DNA of 64,000 nucleotides, taken from contig NZ_SCFY01000009.1 in assembly GCF_007049795.1 (NCBI RefSeq), positions 62,001-126,000 of the forward strand. The letters are read 5' to 3'. Source of the stretch: Ectopseudomonas mendocina (GTDB lineage: Bacteria > Pseudomonadota > Gammaproteobacteria > Pseudomonadales > Pseudomonadaceae). Below, one piece after another: positions 26,607-36,569 of this stretch. Below the pieces are notes generated by a model. The model ran no database searches. It was not told the DNA's origin and saw only the letters and a list, made by a program, of their open reading frames with translations. Both the position numbers and the translations under genes were made by a program. How positions within the stretch are numbered: position 1 is the first letter of the stretch; the number at the start of each line of letters is the position of its first letter.

Positions 26607-27461
26607 TCAGCGCCGCAGGCACTCCAGCAGACAATCCAGCGCCGGCTGGCGCTGCGCACGGCGCACCAGGGCGACCAGCTCGCGATGGAAGGTCAGCGCG
26701 CCCAGCTCGATCACCCGCAGCCGCGTCGGCCGTTGCAGCCACAGGCCCGCACGCGGAACCAGGGCCACGCCCATACCGTTTTCCACCAGGCGCACGATGG
26801 CATCCAGCTCATCCAGCTCCAGCGCCTCACGTACGTTCAGGCGCTGTTCGCGCAGAAAGCGGCTGACCTGACGACCGCCGAACGAGGCGCGGTCGTAGCG
26901 CACGAAGGGCTGCTCCGCGAGCAGCCGCAGCGGGTCGTCGCCCGGCACGTCCAGTGGCGCAATAAGCACGAAAGGCTCCTGTGCCAGCGGCACTTCCAGG
27001 ATTTCCTTGGGCAAGGCGAACGGCGGCTTGATCAACAGGGCCAGGTCCAGCTCACCGGCATCCAATTGGCTGAACAGCTGTAGGGAAACGCCCGGCACCA
27101 GCTTCAGCTCGACGAGCGGTGCCAGCTGGCGAAAACGCGGTAAAGCCTCGGCCAGCAGACCAGTCTGCAAGGTAGCGATGGCACCGACGCGCAACTCGCC
27201 CTGCCATTGATCGGCGGCCTGTGGCAGCGCCATCTGCGCATACAGCGCGAGCATCTGCTCGGCCAGCGGCAGGGCATGGCGGCCCGCGGCGTTGAGCACG
27301 GCGGCGCGGCCACTGCGGTCGAACAGGCGTACACCCAGGTGTTGCTCCAGCACGCGCATCTGCGCGCTGACCGCCGACTGGGTCAACCCCACCTGCTGGC
27401 CGGCAGCGGCGAAGGTGCCCAGGCGAGCGACGGTGACGAAGGTTTTCAGTTCGCGCAGCAT
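26607..27461 (-). CDS. LysR-family transcriptional regulator
   Basis: A 284-residue regulator with an N-terminal winged HTH (TFAAAGQQVGLTQSAVSAQM) and a type 2 periplasmic-binding-like effector domain from about residue 90. It converges on metNIQ and is divergent from the glyoxalase-fold gene, which it may control. No effector can be deduced. Confidence 0.88.
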   Translation of the reverse strand: MLRELKTFVTVARLGTFAAAGQQVGLTQSAVSAQMRVLEQHLGVRLFDRSGRAAVLNAAGRHALPLAEQMLALYAQMALPQAADQWQGELRVGAIATLQTGLLAEALPRFRQLAPLVELKLVPGVSLQLFSQLDAGELDLALLIKPPFALPKEILEVPLAQEPFVLIAPLDVPGDDPLRLLAEQPFVRYDRASFGGRQVSRFLREQRLNVREALELDELDAIVRLVENGMGVALVPRAGLWLQRPTRLRVIELGALTFHRELVALVRRAQRQPALDCLLECLRR

Positions 27462-27557
27462 CGAAGCCTCGACTGATCAAAAATATTTGAGCTTGTGCGC
27501 AAGGATATTCGCTTTAGAACAATTTAGCTGTTGATAGGCTGGTGCAATGAACACCGA

Positions 27558-27579
27558 TGGCGGGTTGCACCCGCCCTAC
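27558..27579. repeat. Single copy of a 22-bp GC-rich repeat
   Basis: This 22-mer (starts TGGCGGGTTGCACCCGCC) is identical to the right arm of the inverted pair at 48418-48470. It is itself a small hairpin, GGCGGGT-TGC-ACCCGCC. It lies in the promoter region of the glyoxalase-fold gene. Confidence 0.7.
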
Positions 27580-27604
27580 ACACAATAACCAGAGGTATTC
27601 CGTG

Positions 27605-28030
27605 ATGTCCCTTGCGCCCTTCCACCTGGCAATTCCCGTTCATGACCTGGCAGCAGCCCGGCATTTCTACGGCGAGGTATTCGGCTGTGCCGAGGGTCGC
27701 AGCAGCGACCACTGGGTAGACTTCGATTTCTTCGGCCACCAGTTGGTGATCCATGAAGCGCCGAAGATGGCCTATCAGGAATCGGCCGCCAGCAACCCTG
27801 TGGACGGCCACGACGTGCCGGTGCCGCACTTCGGCGTGGTGCTCGGCTGGGCCGACTGGGAAGCGTTGGCCGAGCGCCTGCGCAGCCGCGAGACGAAGTT
27901 CGTCATCAAGCCCTATGTACGCTTCAAGGGCCAGATCGGCGAGCAGGCCACCATGTTCCTCCTCGACCCCTGCGGCAACGCGCTGGAGTTCAAGGCGTTC
28001 AAGGACATCAGCCAGCTGTTCGCCAAGTGA
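27605..28030 (+). CDS. VOC/glyoxalase-fold family protein
   Basis: A 141-residue protein with the vicinal-oxygen-chelate fold. It opens [24 protein letters not shown] and ends with [14 protein letters not shown], the metal-site glutamate region of glyoxalase/dioxygenase relatives. The ATG at 27605 was chosen over a longer frame that runs through the upstream repeat. The exact reaction is not known; uncharacterised pseudomonad relatives are annotated only as VOC family proteins. Confidence 0.82.
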   Translation: MSLAPFHLAIPVHDLAAARHFYGEVFGCAEGRSSDHWVDFDFFGHQLVIHEAPKMAYQESAASNPVDGHDVPVPHFGVVLGWADWEALAERLRSRETKFVIKPYVRFKGQIGEQATMFLLDPCGNALEFKAFKDISQLFAK

Positions 28031-28063
28031 ACGCAGGCTACCTGGGTAGCGAGCAAATGCCGT

Positions 28064-30946
28064 TCAATCCAGAGGATTATCGATCTGCGCACGCAGCAGC
28101 TCGGCGAAGGCGCTTGCCTCCACCGGGCGGCTGATCAGAAAGCCCTGGATCTCATCGCAATTCTGGCTCTTGAGAAAGTCCATCTGCGCCTGGGTTTCCA
28201 CGCCCTCGGCCACCACTTTCAGCTCCAGGCTGTGGGCCATGGCGATGATCGCGCGGGTGATCGCTGCGTCCTCGCCACCGGGCGAAAGATCGCGGATGAA
28301 GGTCTGGTCGATCTTCACGTAATGCACCGGGAAGCGCTTGAGGTAGCTGAGCGAGGAGTAGCCGGTGCCAAAGTCGTCGATAGCTAGTTTGACCCCTAGT
28401 TCCCGTAACTGGCGGAAGGTGACGATGACGCTGTCGACGTTATCCAGCAGTTGGCTTTCGGTCAGTTCCAGCTCCAGGTACTGCGGCGCCAGGCCGGTTT
28501 CTTCGAGCACCTGGCGCACCAGGCTGGTGAGGTTGCCCTGGCGCAGCTGATGCACCGAGATGTTCACCGACACACGGATTTTCGCCAGCCCCTGGCGCTG
28601 CCATTCACACGCCTGCTGGCAGGCCTGACGCAGCACGAACTCGCCAATCGGTGCGATCAGCCCGGTTTCCTCGGCCAGACCGATGAACTCGCTCGGCGGC
28701 ACCATGCCCTGTTGCGGATGGCGCCAGCGCACCAGCGCCTCGGCAGCATTGAGCTGGTCGTCGGCGAGGTTCAGTTTGGGCTGGTAGAACACCTCCAGCT
28801 GGCCTTCGTCGATGGCCTTGCGCAGCTGGTTCTCCAGTTGCAGGCGCTCCAGGGTGCAGGCCTGCAGGTTGTCGGTGAAGAACTGGAAGGTGTTGCCGCC
28901 CAGGTGTTTGGCATGTTGCACGGCCATATTGGCCTGGCTGATCAGCGCGCTGATCTCGCGCGCGTAGTCCGGCATCAGGCTGATGCCCAGCGAGGCGCTG
29001 ACCACCAGTTCGTGGCCACCAACGGTCATTGGCACGCGCAGCTTGGCCAGCAGCCGACTGGCCACCCGCGCCAGGCTGGAAAGGCTGCCATAGGCATCGA
29101 GGATGATGGCGAACTCATCACCCGAGAGCCGTGCAATGCAGTCAGCTTCCGGCACGGCCTGGGTCAGGCGACGGCTCATCTGCCGCAGCAATTGATCCGC
29201 CACTTCATGGCCGAGGCTGTCGTTGAGCAGCTTGAAGCGGTCCAGGTCGATATGCACCAGAGCGATGCTGCGGCCGCTCTGGCGGGCGCGCTGGCTGGCA
29301 TCGTGCAGACGCTCCTTGAACAGACTGCGGTTGGCCAGGCCGGTCAGATCATCGTAGTGCGACAGGTAGCGCAGGCGCTCCTCGGCCTCGCGTCGCGCAC
29401 TGAGGTCGGCAAAGAAGCCGACGATTTGGCTGGGCCGGCCGCTGGCGTCGCGTATCAGGTTGAGCTGCAGCCATTGCGGGTAAAGCTCGCCGCTCTTGCG
29501 CGTCTCGATCAGCTCGCCCTGCCAGGTGCCGGTGCTGTCCAGTTCCTGGCGGATCATCTGGTATTGCCGGCGCATCTCGCGGCTGCCGATCAGGCTGGTC
29601 ACCGTGCGCCCGACCACTTCCTCACGGCTGTATCCGGTCACCGCGCTGAACGCGCGGTTGACCGCCAGCACACAGTAGTCGGGGTCGAGGATGAAGATGC
29701 CTTCGCTGGCCGCTTCGAACACGGTCGCCGCCAGACGCTGTTGCTGCTCCTGCTGACGCCGCGCACTGACATCGCGCCGCGTGCCGAGCATGCGCCGTAC
29801 ACGGCCGGCGGCGTCGCGCTCGACCGCACGGCCACGGTCCTCGACCCAGACCCAGTGACCATCGACATGGCGCACGCGGTACTCGATCTGATAATCCTCG
29901 CTGCGCCCCTTGAGGTGCCGGACCAACGCCCGGCGCAACCCTGGCAGATCATCCGGATGCAGGCGCGGGGTCAGGTCGCGCAGCATCACCTGCACCTGCT
30001 CCGGCTCCAGACCGAACAGCTCGCGCAGGTGCGAATGGTGCACCTGATCGCTTTCCAGATCCCAGTCCCACAGCCCCAGCTCACTGGCCTCCAGCGCCAG
30101 GGCCAGGCGCTCCTGACTCGTGCCCAGGGCATGAGTCGCCTCGTCCAGCTCCAGGGTACGCTCGGCCACGCGCATTTCCAGCGCACCATGGGCACCGCGC
30201 AGCTCACGTTCGGCGCGACGGCGTTGCTCAACCTCGCGCGCCAGCTCTTCGTTGAGCCCTTCGGCGCGCTGCTTGGCGCGCTCCAGGTTGCTGATCAGCG
30301 CCAGGTTATGGAACCGTTGCAGCAGGCTGCGCTGTACCAGGCGATTGACCTGCCAGGCCACGATCAGCAAGGCAAGAAACAGGATCAGCCCAAGCAGCCC
30401 CCAACCGCGTTGCAGGCTGTTGTCGGCCAGCAACAGATAGGTCACCGAAGGCAGCAGGCAGGGCAAGGCGAAGCTGAGAAAGGCCGACAGGCTGACGGCA
30501 TAGGCCACGCTGGCTGAAAGAATCGCCGCAGCGATCAGACCATAGACCAGCGCCTGCTGGTAGAAGACATCGGCGGGCACCAGCACTATCACGGCGAAGG
30601 CGAGGGTCAACCCAGATGCACCGGCACCAAAAAGAAAGATGCGGCGCCAGTAGGGTTCGGCCTGGCGGGTCGGCAGCGCCGCGTTGAAGGCATTCACCTG
30701 GGTCAGACGCAGCAGCACCAGCAACACCACCCAGCCCAACCATGCTGCGAGCATGAGGGCGCTCTGCTGATTCCACAGCAACAGGCTGCAGGCCAGGCCA
30801 ACCAGGAGCATGAGCAGAGTGGGCAGGCGCGAGCCCAGAAACAGCAAGCGGGTGCGCTCGACGGCAATATCCGTGGCGAACTGACGTTCAGCCTGATGCG
30901 GGTCCAGCGTCACCTCTTGAACTTCGGCGCTAGTCGTGGCGGTCAT
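28064..30946 (-). CDS. Membrane-bound GGDEF/EAL cyclic-di-GMP protein with PAS domains
   Basis: A 960-residue signalling protein. Residues about 30-210 hold six hydrophobic helices, followed by a coiled coil (about 215-300) and two PAS domains (about 300-550). A GGDEF domain has active-site SGDEF (LSGDEFAIIL), and an EAL domain begins near residue 715 (EALVRW, DDFGTGYSSLSYLK). SGDEF may still allow cyclase activity, and the EAL residues look intact for phosphodiesterase activity. ATG at 30946 fits the first transmembrane segment; the ORF could extend 80 residues further upstream, but that part is low in family features. It is divergent from uvrD. Confidence 0.88.
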   Translation of the reverse strand: MTATTSAEVQEVTLDPHQAERQFATDIAVERTRLLFLGSRLPTLLMLLVGLACSLLLWNQQSALMLAAWLGWVVLLVLLRLTQVNAFNAALPTRQAEPYWRRIFLFGAGASGLTLAFAVIVLVPADVFYQQALVYGLIAAAILSASVAYAVSLSAFLSFALPCLLPSVTYLLLADNSLQRGWGLLGLILFLALLIVAWQVNRLVQRSLLQRFHNLALISNLERAKQRAEGLNEELAREVEQRRRAERELRGAHGALEMRVAERTLELDEATHALGTSQERLALALEASELGLWDWDLESDQVHHSHLRELFGLEPEQVQVMLRDLTPRLHPDDLPGLRRALVRHLKGRSEDYQIEYRVRHVDGHWVWVEDRGRAVERDAAGRVRRMLGTRRDVSARRQQEQQQRLAATVFEAASEGIFILDPDYCVLAVNRAFSAVTGYSREEVVGRTVTSLIGSREMRRQYQMIRQELDSTGTWQGELIETRKSGELYPQWLQLNLIRDASGRPSQIVGFFADLSARREAEERLRYLSHYDDLTGLANRSLFKERLHDASQRARQSGRSIALVHIDLDRFKLLNDSLGHEVADQLLRQMSRRLTQAVPEADCIARLSGDEFAIILDAYGSLSSLARVASRLLAKLRVPMTVGGHELVVSASLGISLMPDYAREISALISQANMAVQHAKHLGGNTFQFFTDNLQACTLERLQLENQLRKAIDEGQLEVFYQPKLNLADDQLNAAEALVRWRHPQQGMVPPSEFIGLAEETGLIAPIGEFVLRQACQQACEWQRQGLAKIRVSVNISVHQLRQGNLTSLVRQVLEETGLAPQYLELELTESQLLDNVDSVIVTFRQLRELGVKLAIDDFGTGYSSLSYLKRFPVHYVKIDQTFIRDLSPGGEDAAITRAIIAMAHSLELKVVAEGVETQAQMDFLKSQNCDEIQGFLISRPVEASAFAELLRAQIDNPLD

Positions 30947-31235
30947 GGGCGATTTTCTTGTAATGGTTGCCTGAGGGGCTGCGGTGTTTTTCAGCTGCCT
31001 CAGCCCTGACGTCGCGGGAGAATACCCGAGACAGACGCTCTGCCCAACAATGATGTGGCCCCTTTCACAGCTTGACGCCCAACTTTTGGCGGGCACCGGC
31101 AGAGCATGATGGCCTTTGGCCGCCTGACCAGGCGCATCTGCGCCCTGACCTGCCAGTCGTCGGTTGCATCGGACGCGTTTCTCCACGCTCGGCCAACGGT
31201 TTGCCCTCCCCTGTCCGGCCCCCTAGAATGCCGCG

Positions 31236-33419
31236 ATGCAAAATGACCTCGATCACAGACTCACTACCCTCAATCCCGCCCAGCACCACGCGGTTACCAC
31301 ACCGCCTGGTCATCAGCTGGTGCTGGCCGGCGCCGGCTCGGGCAAGACCCGCGTGCTGGTGCATCGCATCGCCTTCCTGATCCAGCGCCTGGACGTTTCG
31401 CCGCACAGCATTCTGTCGGTGACCTTCACCAACAAGGCGGCTGCCGAGATGCGTCACCGCATCGAAGACGTGCTCGGCCACGCCCCTGCGGGCATGTGGG
31501 TCGGTACCTTCCACGGTCTGGCTCACCGCCTGCTGCGTGCACACTGGCAGGAGGCAAAGCTAGCCGAGAACTTCCAGATTCTTGACTCCGACGACCAGCA
31601 GCGCCTGATCAAGCGGGTGATCCGCGACCTCGGCCTGGATGAACAACGCTGGCCGGCCAAGCAGGCGCAGTGGTTCATCAACGGGCAGAAGGATGAGGGC
31701 ATCCGCCCGCAAGGCATCCAGGCCAGCGGCGACCTGTTCCTGGCCACCATGCGCAGCATTTATGAAGCCTACGAGGCAGCCTGCGCGCGCACCGGCGTCA
31801 TCGACTTCGCCGAGCTGCTGCTGCGTGCCCTCGACCTCTGGCGCGACAACGCCGGCCTGCTGGAGCATTACCAGCGCCGCTTCCGCCATATCCTGGTCGA
31901 CGAGTTCCAGGACACCAACGCCGTGCAGTACGCCTGGCTGCGCTTTCTGGCTAAGGGCGGTGAAAGCCTGATGGTCGTGGGCGACGACGATCAGTCGATC
32001 TACGGCTGGCGCGGCGCGAAGATCGAGAACATCCAGCAGTTCGACAGCGATTTCGCCGATGCCGAGATCATTCGCCTGGAGCAGAACTACCGCTCCACCG
32101 CCAATATCCTCAATGCCGCCAACGCGCTGATCGCCAACAACCAGGGCCGCCTCGGCAAGGAGTTGCGCACCGACGTTGGCGATGGCGAGCCGCTGGCCCT
32201 GTATGCAGCCTTCAACGAGCACGACGAAGCGCGCTACGTGGTCGAGACCATCGAGGACGCCCTGCGCAAGGACGGCCTCAAACGCAGCGAGATCGCCATT
32301 CTCTATCGCTCCAACGCCCAGTCGCGGGTGCTGGAAGAGGCGCTGCTGCGCGAGAAGATCCCCTACCGCATCTACGGCGGTCAGCGCTTCTTCGAGCGTG
32401 CCGAAATCAAGAACGCCATGGCCTACCTGCGCCTGCTCGACGGGCGCGGTAACGATGCGGCGCTGGAGCGCATCATCAACGTGCCGGCGCGCGGCATCGG
32501 CGAGAAGACCATCGAAACCATCCGCGAGTACGCCCGCGCCCATGACGTGCACATGTGGGAGGCGATCCGCCTGATGCTGACGGTCAAGGCGCTACCCGCT
32601 CGCGCCTCGGGGGCCCTGGCCGGCTTCATCGAACTGATCGACAGCCTGGCCGAGCAGGTCCTGGCCATGCCGCTGCACCAGATGACCCAGGTGGTCATCG
32701 AAAAGAGCGGCCTGCTCGCCTATCACGAGGCGGAAAAAGGCGAGAAGGGCCAGGCCCGGGTGGAAAACCTGGAGGAACTGGTCAGCGCAGCGCGCGCCTT
32801 CGAGAACGATGAAGACGACGAGCTGACCCCGCTGCAGGCCTTCCTCACCCACGCCTCGCTGGAGGCCGGCGACACCCAAGCCGCCGAAAACGAAGACAGC
32901 ATTCAACTGATGACCCTGCACAGCGCCAAGGGCCTGGAATTCCCACTGGTGTTCCTGGTGGGCATGGAAGAGGGTCTGTTCCCGCACAAGATGAGCCTGG
33001 AAGAACCGGGCCGATTGGAAGAAGAACGCCGCCTGGCCTATGTCGGCATTACCCGTGCCATGCAGAAGCTGGTGATCAGCTACGCCGAAACACGGCGTCT
33101 CTACGGTAGCGAGACCTATAACAAGGTGTCGCGCTTCGTCCGCGAAATCCCCGCACCGCTGATTCAGGAAGTACGCCTGAGCAACAGCGTCAGCCGCCCG
33201 GTGAGCACCAGCTCGATGGGTGGCGGCAGTCTGTTCGCCGGCAGCGCCGTACCGCAAACGCCCTTCAGTCTGGGCCAACGCGTACGTCACAGCCTGTTCG
33301 GCGAGGGCACCATCCTCAATTTCGAGGGTGCTGGCGCCCAGGCGCGGGTTCAAGTGAATTTCGAAAACGAAGGCAGTAAATGGCTGATGCTGGCGTACGC
33401 CAAGCTTGAAGCCTACTAG
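31236..33419 (+). CDS. uvrD: DNA helicase II UvrD
   Basis: A 727-residue superfamily 1A 3'-5' helicase. Motif I is AGAGSGKT, motif Ia TFTNKAAAEM, motif II VDEFQDTN, motif III VGDDDQSIYGWRGA and motif VI VGITRAM. Length and motif order match UvrD, which acts in mismatch and nucleotide-excision repair. The C-terminal VRHSLFGEGTILNFEG tail is the UvrD-type Tudor-like domain. It is divergent from the GGDEF/EAL gene. Rep is the main alternative but has a shorter C-terminus. Confidence 0.95.
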   Translation: MQNDLDHRLTTLNPAQHHAVTTPPGHQLVLAGAGSGKTRVLVHRIAFLIQRLDVSPHSILSVTFTNKAAAEMRHRIEDVLGHAPAGMWVGTFHGLAHRLLRAHWQEAKLAENFQILDSDDQQRLIKRVIRDLGLDEQRWPAKQAQWFINGQKDEGIRPQGIQASGDLFLATMRSIYEAYEAACARTGVIDFAELLLRALDLWRDNAGLLEHYQRRFRHILVDEFQDTNAVQYAWLRFLAKGGESLMVVGDDDQSIYGWRGAKIENIQQFDSDFADAEIIRLEQNYRSTANILNAANALIANNQGRLGKELRTDVGDGEPLALYAAFNEHDEARYVVETIEDALRKDGLKRSEIAILYRSNAQSRVLEEALLREKIPYRIYGGQRFFERAEIKNAMAYLRLLDGRGNDAALERIINVPARGIGEKTIETIREYARAHDVHMWEAIRLMLTVKALPARASGALAGFIELIDSLAEQVLAMPLHQMTQVVIEKSGLLAYHEAEKGEKGQARVENLEELVSAARAFENDEDDELTPLQAFLTHASLEAGDTQAAENEDSIQLMTLHSAKGLEFPLVFLVGMEEGLFPHKMSLEEPGRLEEERRLAYVGITRAMQKLVISYAETRRLYGSETYNKVSRFVREIPAPLIQEVRLSNSVSRPVSTSSMGGGSLFAGSAVPQTPFSLGQRVRHSLFGEGTILNFEGAGAQARVQVNFENEGSKWLMLAYAKLEAY

Positions 33420-33442
33420 TACACCGTATCTGGAGATAATCG

Positions 33443-34537
33443 ATGAATCGCCGCAATCTGTTCGGCACCGCCCTGGCGCTGATCGCCGCCATCGGCCTGG
33501 TTGGCTGCAAAGAAGACAAGGCTGCCAGCGAGCAAGCCGCTGCCAAGCCGGCAGAAATCATCCACTGGAAAATGGTCACGTCCTGGCCGAAGAACTTCCC
33601 TGGTCTGGGCACCTCTGCCGAGCGCCTGGCCGAGCGCATCAACGCCATGAGTGCCGGGCGCCTGACCGTCAAGGTCTACGCCGCTGGTGAGCTGGTACCG
33701 GCGCTGGAAGTGTTCGACGCCGTTTCCCGCGGCACCGCCGAGATGGGCCACGGCACCCCGTACTACTGGAAAGGCAAGGTGCCAGCTGCGCAGTTCTTCA
33801 GCAGCGTGCCGTTCGGCCTCTCCACCCTGGAAATGCACGCCTGGCTCAGCCACGGCGGTGGCCAGGCGCTGTGGGATGAAACCTACGCACCGTTCGGTGT
33901 GAAGCCGCTGTCGGCGGGCAACACCACCATGCAAATGGGCGGCTGGTTCAATAAGGAAATCAACAGCCTGGACGACATCAAAGGCCTGAAGATCCGCATG
34001 CCGGGCCTCGGCGGCGAAGTCTGGAGCCGTCTGGGTGCGATCACCGTCAACCTGCCGGGCGGCGAAATTTTCACCTCCCTGCAGACCGGTGCCATCGATG
34101 CCACCGACTGGGTCGGCCCCTATAACGACCTGGCCTTCGGCCTGCACAAGGCTGCCAAGTACAACTACTTCCCGGGCTGGCAGGAGCCGCAGGCGGTGGT
34201 CGAGGCCATGGTCAACCAGAAGGCCTTCGACGCATTGCCGACCGACTTGCAAGCCATCGTCGTCGAAGCCGCGCGTGCCGCGACCCTGGACATGATGGAC
34301 GACTACGTGTTCAACAACGCCAAGGCGCTGCAAAGCCTGAAGAGCGAAGGCGTGCAGTTCAAGCGTCTGCCGGATGACGTGCTGCAAGCCATGCGCGAGC
34401 AGTCCAATCTGGTGCTCGAGTCTTTGGCCGCCGAGAACGATCTCAACGGCCGCATCTGGGCCTCGCAGAAAGCCTTCCTGGAAGAGGCCAGCGCCATGCA
34501 GGAGCTGACCGAGAAAGAACTGTACAACTGGCGTTGA
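33443..34537 (+). CDS. TRAP-type solute-binding lipoprotein, DctP family, copy 1
   Basis: A 364-residue protein with a lipoprotein signal (MNRRNLFGTALALIAAIGLVG, Cys at 22). It has the DctP fold of the subfamily containing HWKMVTSWPKNFPGLGTSAE, PYYWKGKVPAAQFF and the arginine-carrying KIRMPGLGGEVWSRLGA. It starts 23 bases after uvrD and ends at a terminator. A close paralogue follows at once. No DctQ/DctM genes are nearby, so it must use permeases encoded elsewhere or serve another role. Relatives with this signature bind 2-oxo acids, often as dimers, but ligand is unproven here. Confidence 0.87.
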   Translation: MNRRNLFGTALALIAAIGLVGCKEDKAASEQAAAKPAEIIHWKMVTSWPKNFPGLGTSAERLAERINAMSAGRLTVKVYAAGELVPALEVFDAVSRGTAEMGHGTPYYWKGKVPAAQFFSSVPFGLSTLEMHAWLSHGGGQALWDETYAPFGVKPLSAGNTTMQMGGWFNKEINSLDDIKGLKIRMPGLGGEVWSRLGAITVNLPGGEIFTSLQTGAIDATDWVGPYNDLAFGLHKAAKYNYFPGWQEPQAVVEAMVNQKAFDALPTDLQAIVVEAARAATLDMMDDYVFNNAKALQSLKSEGVQFKRLPDDVLQAMREQSNLVLESLAAENDLNGRIWASQKAFLEEASAMQELTEKELYNWR

Positions 34538-34547
34538 GCCAACCGAA

Positions 34548-34570
34548 CGGGGCTGAAAAGCCCCGTTTTT
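34548..34570 (+). terminator. Intrinsic terminator between the two TRAP binding-protein genes
   Basis: Stem CGGGGC / GCCCCG (6 bp, extendable by AA/TT) with loop TGAAAA is followed by TTTTT. Its position between the paralogues would let the first gene be made in excess. Confidence 0.85.
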
Positions 34571-34586
34571 CTTAGGGATTGCGCCC

Positions 34587-35669
34587 ATGCATCTTCGTTC
34601 GCTGCTTCTACTGCCCCTGCTCGCCTTCAGCCTGATCGGCTGCAAGGAAGACTCCCCGCCGGCCAACCAGGCCACCGCTCCCGCGCAAAGCTTCCATTGG
34701 AAGATGGTCACCACCTGGCCGAAAAACGCGCCCGGCACCGGCACCGCTGCCGAACGCCTGGCCGAGCGCGTCAACGCCATGAGCGCCGGGCGCCTGACCA
34801 TCAAGGTCTACGCCGCTGGCGAGCTGGTGCCGGCGCTGGAAGTATTCGACGCGGTCTCCCGCGGCACGGCCGAGCTCGGCCACGGTACGCCCTACTACTG
34901 GAAGGGCAAGGTGCCGGCGGCGCAGTTCTTCGGTGCGGTGCCCTTCGGGCTGTCCACCCTGGAAATGAACGCCTGGCTGAACAAGGGCGGTGGTCAGGCG
35001 CTATGGGACGAAGCCTATGCACCATTCGGCCTCAAGCCGCTGACGGCGGGCAATAGCACCATGCAGATGGGCGGCTGGTTCAACAAGGAAATCAACAGCC
35101 TGGCTGACATCAAAGGCCTGAAAATCCGTATGCCGGGCCTCGGCGGCGAAGTCTGGAGCCGCCTGGGTGCGACCACCGTGGTGATGCCGGGCGGCGAAAT
35201 CTTCACCTCGCTGCAAAGCGGCGCCATCGACGCCACCGACTGGGTCAGCCCTTACAACGACCTGGCCTTCGGCCTGCATAAAGCCGCCAAGTACTATTAC
35301 TACCCGGGCTGGCAGGAACCACAGTCAGTGCTCGAACTGCTGATCAACCAGAAAGCCTTCGACGCCCTGCCCGCCGACCTGCAGGCCATCGTCACCGAAG
35401 CGGCGCGTGCGGCGACCCAGGACATGATGGACGACTACGTCTACCACAACGCCCTGGCGCTGGATGAACTGAAGAAGAGCGGCACGCTGCTCAAACGCTT
35501 CCCCGACGAAGTGCTGCAGGCGATGCAAAAGGAGAGCGAACAGGTGCTGGGCGAGCTGGCCGCACAAAGCGAACTCAATGGCCGCATCTGGGCCTCGATG
35601 CAGGCGTTCCAGGCGCTGGCTATCCCCATGCATGCACTCTCGGAAAAGGAGCTGTACGACTGGCGCTGA
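34587..35669 (+). CDS. TRAP-type solute-binding lipoprotein, DctP family, copy 2
   Basis: A 360-residue paralogue of the upstream gene. They are colinear and nearly identical over long stretches such as SAGRLT.KVYAAGELVPALEVFDAVSRGTAE (one Val/Ile change). The leader MHLRSLLLLPLLAFSLIGCKED is again a lipoprotein signal. Differences cluster in the leader and at scattered surface positions; one notable change is ITVNLPGGE to TTVVMPGGE beside the ligand loop. This looks like a local tandem duplication with some divergence of ligand contacts. Confidence 0.87.
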   Translation: MHLRSLLLLPLLAFSLIGCKEDSPPANQATAPAQSFHWKMVTTWPKNAPGTGTAAERLAERVNAMSAGRLTIKVYAAGELVPALEVFDAVSRGTAELGHGTPYYWKGKVPAAQFFGAVPFGLSTLEMNAWLNKGGGQALWDEAYAPFGLKPLTAGNSTMQMGGWFNKEINSLADIKGLKIRMPGLGGEVWSRLGATTVVMPGGEIFTSLQSGAIDATDWVSPYNDLAFGLHKAAKYYYYPGWQEPQSVLELLINQKAFDALPADLQAIVTEAARAATQDMMDDYVYHNALALDELKKSGTLLKRFPDEVLQAMQKESEQVLGELAAQSELNGRIWASMQAFQALAIPMHALSEKELYDWR

Positions 35670-35695
35670 GCCGCTCAGCGCTATAGCCCTTGCCC

Positions 35696-35761
35696 TTGTG
35701 GGAGCCCCGCCCCGGGGCGAAGCTTTAACCCAGCTTCGCGGCGGGGCGCCGCTCCTACCCA
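35696..35761. repeat. REP-like GC-rich inverted repeat
   Basis: An imperfect inverted repeat (TGTGGGAGCCCCGCC ... GGCGGGGCGCCGCTCCTACCC) surrounds an inner GAAGCT hairpin. It lies in the gap between the second TRAP protein gene and the TetR gene. Confidence 0.6.
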
Positions 35762-35843
35762 TACGGCGCGGCTACATCTAACCTATCGGACTCCGTTTGT
35801 CGTTCCAGGCGCCACCTCAAGCCCTGGCGGCCATACTTCAGGG

Positions 35844-36425
35844 ATGAAGAAAAAGCCGACCGACCCCGCCCAAATTCTTGATACCGCTCTGCAACTGGCC
35901 GACGTCTGCGGCTGGGAGCGCCTGCATCTTTTCGAGGTAGCCGCCGCACTAGACATCGGCCTGGACGATATCGCCCGCCATTACCGCGACAAGGATGACC
36001 TGGTGGAGGCTTGGTTCGACCGCGCCGACCTGGCCATGCTTGGTCACGCAAAAAATCCCGCTCTGCAGGGGCTGAACGCCGAACAGCGCCTGGAAAATTG
36101 CCTGCTGGCCTGGCTCGACAGCCTCGCCGCACATCGGGCCGTCACTGGGCAGATGCTGCTGTACAAGCTCGAGCCCGGGCATATCCACCTGCAGGTGCTC
36201 GGCCTGATGCGCGTAAGCCGCACCGTGCAGTGGTGGCGCGAAGCAGCCGGACGGCAAAGCCTGCACCTGCGCCGTATCGCCGACGAAACCCTGCTCACCA
36301 GCGCCTATCTGCGCAGCTTCGTGCATTGGCTGCGTCATCCCGAAGAAGACGCAGCAACCTTCCGCGCCTTTCTGCGTGCTCAACTACGCTGCGGCCCGCT
36401 GCCTCTGCTGCTGCAACGCCCGTAG
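35844..36425 (+). CDS. TetR-family transcriptional regulator
   Basis: A 193-residue protein. Residues 10-55 form a TetR HTH (ILDTALQLADVCGWERLHLFEVAAALDI... ARHYRDKDDLVEAWF). The C-terminal ligand domain is helical with Leu/Arg-rich segments. The DNA-binding part is somewhat degenerate relative to typical TetR. It stands alone between the TRAP proteins and the Tim44-like gene, so no target can be named. Confidence 0.78.
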   Translation: MKKKPTDPAQILDTALQLADVCGWERLHLFEVAAALDIGLDDIARHYRDKDDLVEAWFDRADLAMLGHAKNPALQGLNAEQRLENCLLAWLDSLAAHRAVTGQMLLYKLEPGHIHLQVLGLMRVSRTVQWWREAAGRQSLHLRRIADETLLTSAYLRSFVHWLRHPEEDAATFRAFLRAQLRCGPLPLLLQRP

Positions 36426-36569
36426 GGTGCGCCAGGCGCTTCGGTACCAAGCCGGGCAGGCACGGCGCCATCCAGTGCAGGCAAAAGCCGGAAACATTCT
36501 GTCACTGGTCATGCCCCCCTATGACGGGCAAGATGCCGGCCAAGCTTTTCCATAAGAGAGAAAACCGTG

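Noticed and set aside
28451-30517. Long plus-strand open frame (688 codons) opposite the GGDEF/EAL gene
   Set aside because: It is antisense to a protein with clear GGDEF, EAL and PAS motifs; high G+C keeps the opposite frame open and its translation shows no domain.
33443-35669. A complete TRAP transporter at the tandem binding-protein genes
   Set aside because: No DctQ or DctM gene is present nearby; a TetR gene follows.
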